A DNA stretch of 64,000 nt from contig NZ_JADLRJ010000004.1 of NCBI RefSeq assembly GCF_015477355.1, positions 558,001 to 622,000 on the forward strand. The letters run 5' to 3'. The stretch is from Nocardia blacklockiae (lineage in GTDB: Bacteria > Actinomycetota > Actinomycetes > Mycobacteriales > Mycobacteriaceae). Below the pieces are notes generated by a model. That model was not told the origin of the DNA and searched no databases. It worked only from the letters and a program-made list of their open reading frames with translations. A program made the position numbers and the translations under genes. Shown here in pieces: positions 18,937-28,856 of this stretch (its first letter is position 1; every line of letters starts with the position of its first letter).

Positions 18937-19953
18937 TCAGCCCGTGAACGGGTTGCGGCGCTTCATGAGCAGTTTGTAGAGCGTCTGCTGGATGGTCTCG
19001 CGGACCTGGTCGGTGACCTCGAACATGGTCATCGGGTCGTCGGCGGCCTCGGGCTCGTAGCCGCCCGTGGAGATCGGTGTGCCGAACTCGATGTACCACT
19101 TCGAGGGCAGCGGCAGGGCGCCGAGCACGCCGAGGTGCGGGAACAGCGGCGTCACCGGGAAATACGGCAGCCCGAGCAGCCGGGCCAGCGGCTCGAGGTT
19201 GGCGAGCTTCGGGTAGATCTCCTCGGAGCCGACGATCGAGCACGGAATGATCGGCACGCCCGTCTTCACCGCCGCCGACACGAACCCGCCGCGCCCGAAC
19301 CGCTGCAACTTGTACCGCTCGGAGTACGGCTTGCCGATGCCCTTGAAGCCCTCGGGAAAGACCCCGGCCAGCTCGCCCGCGCGCAGCAGCCGCTCGGCAT
19401 CCGACGGGCAGGCCAGGGTGTGCCCGGCCTTGCGGGCCAGCCCGCCCAGCACCGGGAGTTCGAAGATCAGATCGGCGGCCAGCAGCCGCAGCGCCCGCTG
19501 CTTGGGGTGCCGGTCGTGCACGGCCAGTTGCAGCATCAGCCCGTCGATCGGCACCACGCCCGCGTGATTCGACACGATCAGCGCGCCGCCCGACTCGGGC
19601 AGGTTCTCGATCCCGGAGACCTCCACCCGGAACCACAGTTCCGACAGCGGACGCAGCGCGGGCAGCACCACGGATTCGAGCAGGTGCTCGTCGAGACCGA
19701 ACTCGTCGACCTGGTAGTCGCCGGTGAGGCGGCGGCGCGCGAAGTCGGCGGTGCCGCGGATGCCGCCGGCGACCGTGTCGCGCACCAGATCGGTGAGCGT
19801 GCGCGGCGGCCGCGGGCCGGTCTCGGCCAGCCGTTCGGTCAGCGAGGTCACCGGGCTCGGGGCCGATTCGCCCGGCCGGCGCCGCGCGGACGCGCGCTGC
19901 CGCGCCTCGAAGTCGACGTCGTGCAACTGAATTACCTTGGCCACGTCACTCAT
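18937..19953 (-). CDS. 1-acyl-glycerol-phosphate acyltransferase family protein
   Basis: A 338-residue PlsC-type acyltransferase. SNHAGVVPID near residue 125 is the H-x4-D catalytic block, and GVFPEGFKGIG near residue 195 is the acceptor-binding block. The N-terminal 90 residues are polar. Such enzymes acylate lysophospholipids or related glycolipids at the inner membrane leaflet. ATG 19953 overlaps the stop of the epimerase gene (ATGA), and the same gene pair (Rv0501, Rv0502) is conserved in mycobacteria, suggesting a shared cell-envelope role. Confidence 0.87.
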   Translation of the reverse strand: MSDVAKVIQLHDVDFEARQRASARRRPGESAPSPVTSLTERLAETGPRPPRTLTDLVRDTVAGGIRGTADFARRRLTGDYQVDEFGLDEHLLESVVLPALRPLSELWFRVEVSGIENLPESGGALIVSNHAGVVPIDGLMLQLAVHDRHPKQRALRLLAADLIFELPVLGGLARKAGHTLACPSDAERLLRAGELAGVFPEGFKGIGKPYSERYKLQRFGRGGFVSAAVKTGVPIIPCSIVGSEEIYPKLANLEPLARLLGLPYFPVTPLFPHLGVLGALPLPSKWYIEFGTPISTGGYEPEAADDPMTMFEVTDQVRETIQQTLYKLLMKRRNPFTG

Positions 19954-21050
19954 CGGTGTGCTCCCGCTCCGGCCCCGACCAGGCCGAGAAGTCTCGTCTC
20001 TGCCGCATCGATCCAGCGCGGATCGATGACGGGCCGCAACGCTGCGCCCCCAACGAAATCGTCGAATGCCTGCACTGTCGTCCAGCGCGGCTGATATCCC
20101 AGTTCGGCGCGCATCCGGGTGGTGTCCAGGCCGCAGCCGAAATGGAAGTAGTCGATCTGCTCGTTCGTGAATTCCCGCATCACCGGGCCCATAAACGACC
20201 GGCCCACCGTGCGGAACAACGTGAACGGCACCGGCAGCTCGACCCGCCCGGCCCGGCGGACGGCCTGCGACAGCACCAGCGCCCCGTCGCCCGCCACGTT
20301 GAACGTGCCGCCGGGTGCGGCCAGTGCGGCATGCGTCAGCGCCGCGATCGCGTCCTCCTCGTGCAGCAGTTGTATGCGCGGATCACGGCCGAGGATGGTC
20401 GGCGTCACCGGCGAGCGAAAATACTGGACGCCCCGGTGCGCCAACCGCGGACCGACGATCGGTGGAAATCGCAGAATAGCCGCGGCGATATCCGGACGCC
20501 TACGCGCCAGGCCGCGCACGAATCCCTCGACTTCGATCATGTCGCGCGCGAACCAGCCGCGCGGCGGCGTGCGCGCGCTCATTTCCTCGGTGAATTTCGC
20601 CGGGTCCTTCGCGCTGCACCCGTAGACCGCCGACGACGAGCGCACCACCACCCGCCGCACGCTCGGCGACTTCTGACAGACCGCCAGCAGCTGCATGGTG
20701 CCGAGCACGTTGAAGTCCTTCATCACCGCGCGCCCGCCCCCGGACGGCGGCCGCGACAGCACCGCCGGATGTACCACCGTGTCGACCTCGTTGCCGTCGA
20801 ACACCTTGCGGATCAAGGGATTTCGAATGTCGGCGCGCACGAACTCGGCGCGGCCCATGCGGCGCAGCAGGGCCCGGTCCGGCATGCGGGCGTCCACGGC
20901 GATGATGCGCTCCACCGCGGGGTCGGCGGCCAGGCGCGCGACGACATTGCCGCCGAAGAACCGGCTCGCGCCGGTCACCAGCACCACCTTGGGCGTATGC
21001 CCGTCCCGCACGTTGGCACCCACGCCGGATCCCACCTTCGCAGCCCCCAT
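19950..21050 (-). CDS. NAD-dependent epimerase/dehydratase family protein
   Basis: A 366-residue extended SDR. The Rossmann motif is VVLVTGASRFFGGNVV, a variant of TGxxGxxG, and the catalytic region has RSSSAVYGCSA. The usual YxxxK lysine is not obvious (the nearby segment reads RDMIEVEGFV), so sugar epimerase activity is doubtful. In M. tuberculosis this position is named galE2 (Rv0501). ATG 21050 was chosen; the ORF could extend to 21191 but that part is low in protein character. It overlaps the acyltransferase gene. Confidence 0.83.
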   Translation of the reverse strand: MGAAKVGSGVGANVRDGHTPKVVLVTGASRFFGGNVVARLAADPAVERIIAVDARMPDRALLRRMGRAEFVRADIRNPLIRKVFDGNEVDTVVHPAVLSRPPSGGGRAVMKDFNVLGTMQLLAVCQKSPSVRRVVVRSSSAVYGCSAKDPAKFTEEMSARTPPRGWFARDMIEVEGFVRGLARRRPDIAAAILRFPPIVGPRLAHRGVQYFRSPVTPTILGRDPRIQLLHEEDAIAALTHAALAAPGGTFNVAGDGALVLSQAVRRAGRVELPVPFTLFRTVGRSFMGPVMREFTNEQIDYFHFGCGLDTTRMRAELGYQPRWTTVQAFDDFVGGAALRPVIDPRWIDAAETRLLGLVGAGAGAHR

Positions 21051-21174
21051 TCCGCCGATTCCGGGTTCCAGGGTAACCGCTGCCGCAACCCGCTCAGCAG
21101 GGTTTAACCTCGTTCTTACGATGACTTCAGTCACCGGAAACCGCGAGGTTTTAAATTTCCGATTTTCAAAATGA

Positions 21175-21206
21175 AAAGCCCGCCACCACATCGGGTGACG
21201 GGCTTT
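21175..21206. terminator. Intrinsic terminator after bS22
   Basis: AAAGCCCGCCACC (21175-21187) pairs with GGGTGACGGGCTTT (21193-21206) with one mismatch. On the minus strand the stem is followed by CTTTTCATTTT, a good U-rich run. It lies just after the bS22 stop and before the epimerase gene, so it separates the ribosomal-protein transcript from the envelope genes. Confidence 0.8.
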
Positions 21207-21220
21207 CGGCTACCGCAGCG

Positions 21221-21322
21221 TTACTTGCCGAGTTTACGACGCTGCACACGCGTGCGGCGAAGCAGCTTGCGGTGCTTCTTCTTCGACATGCGCTTGCGGC
21301 GCTTCTTGATCACAGAACCCAT
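21221..21322 (-). CDS. Small ribosomal protein bS22 (AURKAIP1/COX24-type)
   Basis: A 33-residue, extremely basic protein: [17 protein letters not shown], then [16 protein letters not shown]. The sequence matches the actinobacterial mini-protein found in mycobacterial 30S subunits (bS22, Rv0500B position). It should bind 16S rRNA near the decoding region. ATG 21322 follows GAGGA eight bases upstream. It is short enough to be missed by automatic calls. It has its own terminator, and the neighbouring bldC and proC match the mycobacterial order. Confidence 0.9.
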
Positions 21323-21551
21323 AGGGTTGTTCCTCGCGTTCTCTCTCTACCTCGGCGCGCACGCCGGTTTACGTACGCCCGTCTCCGCCCGGCCTGTCCC
21401 AGCACGACGGCGGGCGAACACGACGGTTGTCCATGCTACCGGGCCAACCATCGGCGAACGAAACGGGGATCGCCGCGGCTGGCCCTGCTCTTGGGTCGCC
21501 GAACCCGCCGTTCCGGCTGTCACCGGAACGGTTCGGGCCCGAGCGTGCGGC

Positions 21552-21776
21552 CTACCCCGCGTCGAAGTAGGACGTCTGCAGATAGTCGTGCACCGCCTTG
21601 GCGTGCACCCGGAACGATCGACCCACCCGCACCGCGGGCAGCTCACCGGAATGCACCAACCGGTACACGGTCATCTTGGACACCCGCATCAGATTCGCCA
21701 CTTCGGCGACGGTGAGGAACTGGGTCCCTCCACCGATAGCGGGACCGGTACTCGCAGAGCTGTTTCCAGACATCAT
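21552..21776 (-). CDS. bldC: BldC-type helix-turn-helix regulator
   Basis: A 74-residue MerR-like DNA-binding protein without an effector domain. The core FLTVAEVANLMRVSKMTVYRL is the HTH, and GELPAVRVGRSFRV is the wing. This is the BldC/excisionase family; in Streptomyces BldC controls the timing of development, and in mycobacteria the homologue sits at Rv0500A. ATG 21776 and ATG 21773 are tandem possible starts. It is monocistronic, 137 bases after proC, with the gene for bS22 downstream. Confidence 0.9.
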   Translation of the reverse strand: MMSGNSSASTGPAIGGGTQFLTVAEVANLMRVSKMTVYRLVHSGELPAVRVGRSFRVHAKAVHDYLQTSYFDAG

Positions 21777-21913
21777 TGCGCCACTGACACCTCCGGCACG
21801 TCCGCGCCGCCGGCTTCCCCACCGGCGGAACAGACACGCACGTGCTCCTTGAAGCTTAGCGGGACCAGTGGGATTACTGCGACGGGTGGGAGATAAACGG
21901 TGTCGATTGCGCG

Positions 21914-22732
21914 CTACTCGCCGGTCGATCCCTGTTCCACGGAGCGTCGCTTCGCGGCGTGCAGCGCCTCCCAGAACGCCGACCGTACGCCCCCGCGCTC
22001 GAGTTCGCGGACCGCGGCCGCGGTGGTGCCGGCCGGGGAGGTGACCGCCGCGCGCAACTCCACGGCGTCCTGACCCGACTCGTCGAGCAGGGCGGCCGAG
22101 CCCAGCATGGTCTGCGCGACCAGCTGGGTCGCCACGTCGCGGGTGAGCCCGAGGCCCACGCCCGCCTCCACCATGGCCTCCACCACCAGGAAGAAGTACG
22201 CCGGGCCCGAGCCCGACACCGCGGTCACCGCGTCCATCTGCGACTCCGGCACCGTCACGACCTTGCCGACCGCCGCCAGCACCTCGGCGACCTGCTGCAA
22301 CTGCTCCGCCTTGGCGTAGCGGCCGGACGCCAGCACGCTCATGCCCTGGCCGACCAGCATCGGCGTGTTCGGCATGACGCGCACGACGGGGAAACCGGCG
22401 GGCATCTTCGACTCGAGCCGCGCGGTGGTCACGCCCGCGGCCAGCGACACCAGCACCTGGTCGCGATCGTTGTCGAGTTCGACCTTGCCCAGCTCGGTCA
22501 GCACCGCGTCGACGTCGTGTGGTTTCACCGCGATCACCAGCAGGTCCGCGGCGGTCGCGGCGTCGGCGATGCTGTCGGTGACCCGGATGCCGAAACGCTC
22601 GACGAGAAACTCGGCCCGCGCCGGGACCGTCTCGACGACGACCAGATCCTTGCTCGCCCGCCCCGATTCGAGCAGCCCGGCGATCAACGCCTCACCGATC
22701 CGTCCGCCACCGATCACCGCAATTCTCGTCAT
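21914..22732 (-). CDS. proC: Pyrroline-5-carboxylate reductase
   Basis: A 272-residue NADPH enzyme completing proline synthesis. It shows the N-terminal fold IAVIGGGRIGEALIAGL, VVRVMPNTPMLVGQG, and the family signature near VTAVSGSGPAYFFLVVEAM with the C-terminal dimerisation part VTSPAGTTAAAV. ATG 22732 gives standard length. The C-terminal tail is short (SVEQGSTGE). The place between bldC and Rv0499/Rv0498-type genes is the same as in M. tuberculosis. Confidence 0.95.
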   Translation of the reverse strand: MTRIAVIGGGRIGEALIAGLLESGRASKDLVVVETVPARAEFLVERFGIRVTDSIADAATAADLLVIAVKPHDVDAVLTELGKVELDNDRDQVLVSLAAGVTTARLESKMPAGFPVVRVMPNTPMLVGQGMSVLASGRYAKAEQLQQVAEVLAAVGKVVTVPESQMDAVTAVSGSGPAYFFLVVEAMVEAGVGLGLTRDVATQLVAQTMLGSAALLDESGQDAVELRAAVTSPAGTTAAAVRELERGGVRSAFWEALHAAKRRSVEQGSTGE

Positions 22733-22782
22733 GACGGCAAGGCTATCCGCGTGCCGCGCGGCGGCGCGCGAAGGGCTCTCCC

Positions 22783-23679
22783 CTACGGCTGCCGGGGGAT
22801 CAGCGCGAGCTGGCGGGTCTGGGCGACCACCGCGCCCGTGGCGTCGAGAACCAGCTGGTCCTCGTCGAACATGCCCTCCCCGATCTCCTGTGCGGTCGCG
22901 ATGACGCGCAGCCAGCCCGGCGCGGGGCGGCGGCGCAGATAGGTCGTCAGCTGGACCGTGGGCGCCCAGCCGAAGCGGCCCAGGTTGGCCGGCACCGGCG
23001 GGCTCATGTCGCCGGCCATCATCGCGAAGTAGGCGGCGACGTCGGGGTCCTGTTCGTCGCCCGGCCGGGGCCGGATCCACAGCCGCAGCCGCGGCTCGCC
23101 CTGCTCACCCTTCAGGAAGACCGCCCATTCCGAATCGATGGCGACCGAGGTGGCCTGCGCGACGTTCACGATGCGGCCCATCGGCGAATCGAGTTCGTAG
23201 CCGATCGCGTCGGCGGGCGGCTCCGGCGGCATGTCGGTGTCGATGGCGCGGGTGTAGGCCGGGGCGGCGTCGTCGAGGTGCGCGAAGGTGAAGGCGGTGT
23301 GCACGAGGGTGCGGCCGTCCTGCACGAGATCGGTGTCCACCAGGCTGATTCGTTTACCCGTCTTGCGGACGCGGACGTGGTATTCGACCTCGCCGGGGTC
23401 CGGGGCGCCGAGGAAGTCGCTCGCGCCCGCGATCGGGAACATCTCCGACAGCGCCGGTGCGACCTCCCGCAACCGGCGGGTGGCGGCCGCCGCGCTGCCC
23501 GCGACCATGGTGCCGCCGTGCAGCTTCTTGCCGATGGTCCAGGTCCGGTGGATCTCGCCGCCGTAGCGGCCCACCTCCGGCAGGTCCGACGGCAGTTCGG
23601 TCACCGCGCACACCCGGCTGAACGGGGCATCGCCGAGTTCGGTCACCGGCCGGTCCGCATCGATGGTCAGCTCCGTCAC
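22783..23679 (-). CDS. Thioesterase-fold (TesB-like) protein
   Basis: A 298-residue acyl-CoA thioesterase-like protein with two hot-dog halves. The N-terminal half has TWTIGKKLHGGTMVAGS (a variant of the family's substrate-binding helix), and the C-terminal half has WLRVIATAQEIGEGMFDEDQ. The start is GTG 23679, because AAGGAG lies at 23690-23685 with a five-base spacer; GTG 23685 would overlap that ribosome site. It fits the Rv0499 position. It may act on acyl-CoA in lipid metabolism; the substrate is unknown. Confidence 0.8.
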   Translation of the reverse strand: MTELTIDADRPVTELGDAPFSRVCAVTELPSDLPEVGRYGGEIHRTWTIGKKLHGGTMVAGSAAAATRRLREVAPALSEMFPIAGASDFLGAPDPGEVEYHVRVRKTGKRISLVDTDLVQDGRTLVHTAFTFAHLDDAAPAYTRAIDTDMPPEPPADAIGYELDSPMGRIVNVAQATSVAIDSEWAVFLKGEQGEPRLRLWIRPRPGDEQDPDVAAYFAMMAGDMSPPVPANLGRFGWAPTVQLTTYLRRRPAPGWLRVIATAQEIGEGMFDEDQLVLDATGAVVAQTRQLALIPRQP

Positions 23680-23797
23680 CGCCACTCCTTCCTACCGAGA
23701 GATTTCGCTCGTACAGCGTATAAGGCTCACGGCGGGCCCGCGATTCCCACCCGTTGTGATTGCCGACGCCCTCGCGGAAAAAGGCGGAATCGCCCTG

Positions 23798-24697
23798 TCA
23801 GACGCGCTGAGCGCCGGTGGGTTCGGGGGTGGGGGCGGTCTCGAGGTCGTTGAGGTGGGCGCGGGCGAAGCTGAGGGCGCGGTGCAGGGCGGCGGCGCGG
23901 TTGGCGGTGGTGCGGGCGTTCTGGGTGTTCACCTCGATCACCGCGTGGCCGCGGAAACCGTTGTGCACCAAGGCGGCACAGACCTCGGCGCACGGCTGGT
24001 TGCCCTCGCCGGGGACCAGGTGCTCGTCGTGCGCGGCGCCGGTGCCGTCGGCCAGGTGCAGGTGGGTGAGGTTGTCTCCCATCCGGGCGGCGAGTGCCAG
24101 CGGGTCCACGCCTGCGGTCGCGGTGTGCGACAGGTCCAGCGTGTAGTTGCGGAATCCGATGTCGGTCGGGTCGTAGGAGGGACTGAAGGCGGTCAGCGAA
24201 AGGCCCGGCCCGCCACGGCGTTCCAGGCGGCGCGCCGAACTCGTCCGTCGGCGGAACAGCGTGTCGGCCCGCATCGGGAACATGTTCTCCACGGCGACGG
24301 CGACCGGACTGTGCTCCTCGAGGTGTGCGACCTGCGCGGCGAACCCGTCGGCGTAGCGCCGCTGCCAGCGGAACGGCGGATGGACCACGACCGTGCCCGC
24401 ACCCAGCGCCTCGGCCGTGTGCACGCTGCGCTCCAGCTTCGCGATCGGGTCGGCGCCCCAGACCCGCTGCGAGATGAGCAGGCACGGCGCGTGCACCGCC
24501 AGCACCGGCATCGAATACCGGCGCGCGTAGGCCTGCACGGTCGCGATGCTCTGGCTGGCCGGTTCGGCCCAGACCATCAATTCGACGCCGTCGTAACCGA
24601 GTTCGGCCGCGTACCGGAACGCCGCCTCGGTGTTCTCCGGGTACACCGAGGCCGTCGACAGCCCCACCCTGATGTCGTTCCCCTGCGTGTTCCCCAC
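23798..24697 (-). CDS. Sugar phosphate isomerase/epimerase (xylose isomerase-like TIM barrel)
   Basis: A 299-residue TIM-barrel protein of the AP-endonuclease-2/xylose isomerase-like family. Metal-ligand-type residues are visible in VAVENMFPM, YTLDLSHTATAG, LTHLHLADG and HAVIEVNTQ. The substrate is unknown. GTG 24697 follows a GGGAGC-type ribosome site. It lies directly downstream of the repeat-rich membrane protein gene, 13 bases apart, and matches Rv0498 by position. Confidence 0.85.
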   Translation of the reverse strand: MGNTQGNDIRVGLSTASVYPENTEAAFRYAAELGYDGVELMVWAEPASQSIATVQAYARRYSMPVLAVHAPCLLISQRVWGADPIAKLERSVHTAEALGAGTVVVHPPFRWQRRYADGFAAQVAHLEEHSPVAVAVENMFPMRADTLFRRRTSSARRLERRGGPGLSLTAFSPSYDPTDIGFRNYTLDLSHTATAGVDPLALAARMGDNLTHLHLADGTGAAHDEHLVPGEGNQPCAEVCAALVHNGFRGHAVIEVNTQNARTTANRAAALHRALSFARAHLNDLETAPTPEPTGAQRV

Positions 24698-24710
24698 TGC
24701 TGCTCCCTGC

Positions 24711-26720
24711 TCAGTTGGTGCTGAGAAGAAAGGCTAGCGGTCCGAGCGTGACGAAGATGCCCACGATCACGGCGATCACGGTGCTCATGATGTCGTCGGT
24801 GCGGCGCAGCACCCGCACCAGGGCGACCAGGCCGAGGATCACGACCATCGCCAGGACCAGGGCGACGAAAGGCAGCATGTCCCACATCTTCTCGAAGCCC
24901 TTGAACAGCAGCATGCCGGCGATCGCGGCCCCGGCGACCTGGCCGCCGAGCACCATCCACTGCTGCCGGGCCACGTCGTCGGCGCTCTTGGCGGCGGCCC
25001 GCGAGCCGGTGGACCGGGTGCTGGTCGTGCGGGAACGGGCCAGTTCGCGCCCGCGGGCGGCGAGTTGTCCGACGCGCTCAGCCCACGGGCGGGACGGCTT
25101 GTCGTCGAGTTCGTCGTCCTCGGCGTCGTCGAATTCGAAATCGGGGTCGTACTCGTCGGAGTCGAATTCGTCGTCGGTTTCGATCGGGCGGTAGACGTCG
25201 GTGCGATCGTCGATGACCGGAGGCGGGGCGGCACCGTTGCGCCCGAAGTCGCGTCGGCCGCCGCGTGCGGGCGGCTCGGCGCGCAGAAGATCTCCGGCCA
25301 CCGTCGGACCCGAGATCAGCTGCTGATCCCGATCGGCCAGCGCCCAGACCGTCGTCTGCCCGTTCGGTGCGCCGGGCGGCGGCGCGGCGTGATCCGCTTG
25401 CGGGCCCGGCGGTTCCGGCGGTTGCCGACGGCGAGCCGACCACGCGGGCAGCGCGGCGGGCGCACCGCCCGCCCCGTTGCGGCGCGGCAGTTGCGGTCGC
25501 TCGGCGCCGCCCGACGGTTCGGGCGGGCGGAACGGCGGCGGCTCCGGCGCGGTGGCGCGCTGCGGCGCCCAGGCCGCGGGCGGGTTCACGTCGTCGGCGG
25601 ACCGGAACGGGCCACCGCCGAACGGGCGGATCTCGGTCGCCTCGATATCCGGTTCGCGACGGCGGCGGCCGCCCTCCACGCCCGGTCCCGGGTTCAGAGC
25701 CTCCGGAGGAGCCGGAGCGGCCTGCTCGGACAGCGCCTCCATCGCCTCCCGCCGCTCGCGGCGAGACCGGCGCCCACCGGTCGCGGGCGCGGCGAACGGG
25801 TCGGAGGCGGGGGCCGCGGGATCCGAACCGGGCCAGCCGAATCCCGTGGGATCGCGCAGCGCGGCGTCCGACATCGCGGGTGACTGGTAGGTGTGCTGTT
25901 CGAAGGCGGGCGGTTCGTAGGCCCCGGGCTCGAAGCCGGGGGGTGCCACGCCGTTCAGGGCCGCGCCGTTCGGCTCGTAGCCGTTGCTCCCGGCACCGCC
26001 CGCGCCGAAACCGTTCAGGTCGTAGCCGTTCGACCCGACACCGTTGGGCCCGTAACCGTTGCTTCCGACCTGGTCGGACCCGTAACCGTTGCTCCCGGCA
26101 CCGCCGGATCCGTAGCCGTTGCTCCCCGCACCGCTGGATCCGTAGCCGTTGAGGTCGTAACCGTTGCTCCCGGCGCTATTTTCGCCGAAGCCGTTCGGGG
26201 CGTAACCGGCGGCACCGGCACCGTTCGCGCCGAAACCGTTCGGCTCGTAGCCGTTCGATCCGTAGTCGGTACCTCCGGCACCGTGCGCTCCGTAACCGTT
26301 CGAGTCGTACCCGTTGGCACCCGCGCCGCCCGGCTCGTAACCGGTGCCCCCGGCACCGTAACCGTTGAGGTCGTAACCACTCCCCGCGCCGAATCCGCCC
26401 GGCTCGTAGCCGTTCGACGACGGCGCCTCGGTGCCGGAACTCAGCGGGTCGTAGTACGAAATCGGCCCGGACAGGGGTGAATTGGTGGGGTCGGGCGCGT
26501 AATCGGACAGCGGGGAGGAATAGTCGGGCTCGGGCGTCTCCGGCTCCGGTGCGGCGTGCGCGGACGAGCCCTCCCGGACGGCGGGCATGTCACCGGTCAG
26601 CTCGGTGACCGAGATGCCGCGCCCGCTGCGCCGCCGCCGGCCGCCCCCGGACGACGGGACGCCCTGGCCGTTGCGGGCCAGCAGCTCGGCGACCGACAGC
26701 TGGGTGGATTCGTCACTCAT
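24711..26720 (-). CDS. Large repeat-rich protein with C-terminal membrane helices
   Basis: A 669-residue protein. Residues 1-40 include the basic patch GGGRRRRSGRG. Residues about 95-270 are a low-complexity array of NGY-centred units (SNGYG, PNGFG, LNGYG). A Pro-rich disordered part follows, then an acidic stretch (DEFDSDEYDPDFEFDDAEDDE) and three C-terminal transmembrane helices from about residue 585. It is more than twice as long as the 310-residue M. tuberculosis protein in the same position (Rv0497), mainly through the repeat and Pro-rich parts. ATG overlaps the Ppx/GppA stop. Function unknown; a cell-envelope or division-site role is speculative. Confidence 0.82.
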   Translation of the reverse strand: MSDESTQLSVAELLARNGQGVPSSGGGRRRRSGRGISVTELTGDMPAVREGSSAHAAPEPETPEPDYSSPLSDYAPDPTNSPLSGPISYYDPLSSGTEAPSSNGYEPGGFGAGSGYDLNGYGAGGTGYEPGGAGANGYDSNGYGAHGAGGTDYGSNGYEPNGFGANGAGAAGYAPNGFGENSAGSNGYDLNGYGSSGAGSNGYGSGGAGSNGYGSDQVGSNGYGPNGVGSNGYDLNGFGAGGAGSNGYEPNGAALNGVAPPGFEPGAYEPPAFEQHTYQSPAMSDAALRDPTGFGWPGSDPAAPASDPFAAPATGGRRSRRERREAMEALSEQAAPAPPEALNPGPGVEGGRRRREPDIEATEIRPFGGGPFRSADDVNPPAAWAPQRATAPEPPPFRPPEPSGGAERPQLPRRNGAGGAPAALPAWSARRRQPPEPPGPQADHAAPPPGAPNGQTTVWALADRDQQLISGPTVAGDLLRAEPPARGGRRDFGRNGAAPPPVIDDRTDVYRPIETDDEFDSDEYDPDFEFDDAEDDELDDKPSRPWAERVGQLAARGRELARSRTTSTRSTGSRAAAKSADDVARQQWMVLGGQVAGAAIAGMLLFKGFEKMWDMLPFVALVLAMVVILGLVALVRVLRRTDDIMSTVIAVIVGIFVTLGPLAFLLSTN
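25920..26430. repeat. Coding minisatellite (NGY repeat array)
   Basis: On the plus strand the unit shows as recurring CCGTAACCGTTG-type words at intervals of about 24-60 bases, encoding units such as GSNGY, PNGF and LNGY on the minus strand. More than fifteen imperfect units can be counted. The spacing stays in frame. The array lies inside the membrane-protein gene and is likely to differ in copy number between strains. Confidence 0.75.
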
Positions 26721-27712
26721 CTCGACACCGTTTCGGTCGGGCCCGGTACTCCGTTGGGACGGCTACTGCCGGCACCGGGTTCGCTGTCCAGGTCGGTATC
26801 CAGTTTGCGCAGGATCAATCCCTCCCGCAGCGCCCAAGGGCATATCTCGAGAGTATCCAGCGATAACGCTCGCATACTCGCCTCCGCGACCAATGCGCCA
26901 GCCACCAGTTGCTGTGACCGATCGGAACTTACGCCCTCCAATTCTGCCCGGTCCGCCGCAGTCATTCGGGAGATGAACGCGATCAGCTGCCGCAGACCGG
27001 AACTGGAGAGAATACGCCGTTCCCGGGGACCCGCGCCCGAGGGGGCGGCGCCGGTGAGCCTGGCCAGCGTACGGAACGTCTTCGAGGTGCCGACGGCCAG
27101 ATCGGGCCGGCCGGGCTCCAGCAACTGTTTGGCCGGGATCACCATCTCGGCATCGAGCCAGTCGCGCAGCACCGCGACCCGGCGCTTGCCCGGCGGGTCC
27201 TCGCGCAGCCAGTCGCGGGTCAGCCGACCGGCGCCCAGCGGCAGTGACAGCGCCGCGTCGGGGGCCTCGTCGCAGCCGTTGCTCATCTCCAGCGATCCGC
27301 CGCCGATGTCGAGATTGAGGATGCGGCCCGCGCTCCAGCCGTACCAGCGGCGCACTGCCAGGAAGGTCAGCCGGGCCTCGTCGACACCCGTCAGCACCCG
27401 CAGGTCGACACCCGTCTCGAGCCGGACCCGGGCCAGCACCTCCTCGGAGTTGGCGGCCTCGCGCACCGCGGAGGTGGCGAACGGCATCAGCTGCACACAA
27501 CCGGAAGTCTTTGCGATACTGGCGAATTCGGCGACGGTCTTGGTGAGCCGGGCGGCGCCCTCGGGGATGATGCGGCCCTCGTCGTCGATGTTCTCCGACA
27601 GCCGCAGCGTCGCCTTGGTAGAACTCATCGGCATCGGGTGGCCACCGCGATGCGCGTCCACCACGAGGAGGTGGACGGTATTGCTTCCCACATCGAGCAC
27701 ACCGAGCCGCAC
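26717..27712 (-). CDS. Ppx/GppA family phosphatase
   Basis: A 331-residue protein of the ASKHA fold: [16 protein letters not shown] (phosphate loop 1), [11 protein letters not shown], and [12 protein letters not shown] (second phosphate loop). Members hydrolyse polyphosphate or pppGpp. The single-module length resembles the short actinobacterial Ppx1/Ppx2-type (Rv0496). GTG 27712 is the start because the protein then begins directly at the strand [11 protein letters not shown]. The stop overlaps the next gene's start (ATGA). Position before regX3-senX3 suggests a phosphate or stringent-response link. Confidence 0.9.
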   Translation of the reverse strand: MRLGVLDVGSNTVHLLVVDAHRGGHPMPMSSTKATLRLSENIDDEGRIIPEGAARLTKTVAEFASIAKTSGCVQLMPFATSAVREAANSEEVLARVRLETGVDLRVLTGVDEARLTFLAVRRWYGWSAGRILNLDIGGGSLEMSNGCDEAPDAALSLPLGAGRLTRDWLREDPPGKRRVAVLRDWLDAEMVIPAKQLLEPGRPDLAVGTSKTFRTLARLTGAAPSGAGPRERRILSSSGLRQLIAFISRMTAADRAELEGVSSDRSQQLVAGALVAEASMRALSLDTLEICPWALREGLILRKLDTDLDSEPGAGSSRPNGVPGPTETVSR

Positions 27713-27762
27713 AAGAACACGGTACTGGGTTGCGGTGTCGCGCAGGAGAAGGAATAGCGTAA

Positions 27763-28677
<915 letters not shown>

Positions 28678-28771
28678 CGGCGTAAGCAGGACACCGGCGC
28701 ACCCGCGCCACCTCACCGCTCGGCACACCACACCCATCACCCCACCACACCCCACCTCTGCATCCCCGCCC

Positions 28772-28803
28772 GTCATTCCGGCATGCTTTCGGCCGGAATC
28801 CAC
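28772..28803 (+). repeat. Half copy of a dispersed palindromic repeat
   Basis: This 32-base stretch begins GTCATTCCGGCATGC and ends GGCCGGAATCCAC. It matches, with a few changes, either arm of the inverted repeat at 52198-52272. Here only one arm is present. It lies in the gap between the Cys-rich protein gene and the FMN reductase gene. It looks like a remnant or single-arm copy of a family of intergenic repeats. Confidence 0.7.
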
Positions 28804-28856
28804 CCCCTCTCACCGTCCACGGAATAACTTCCGCCCGCACACCCTTGACCGAGGAC

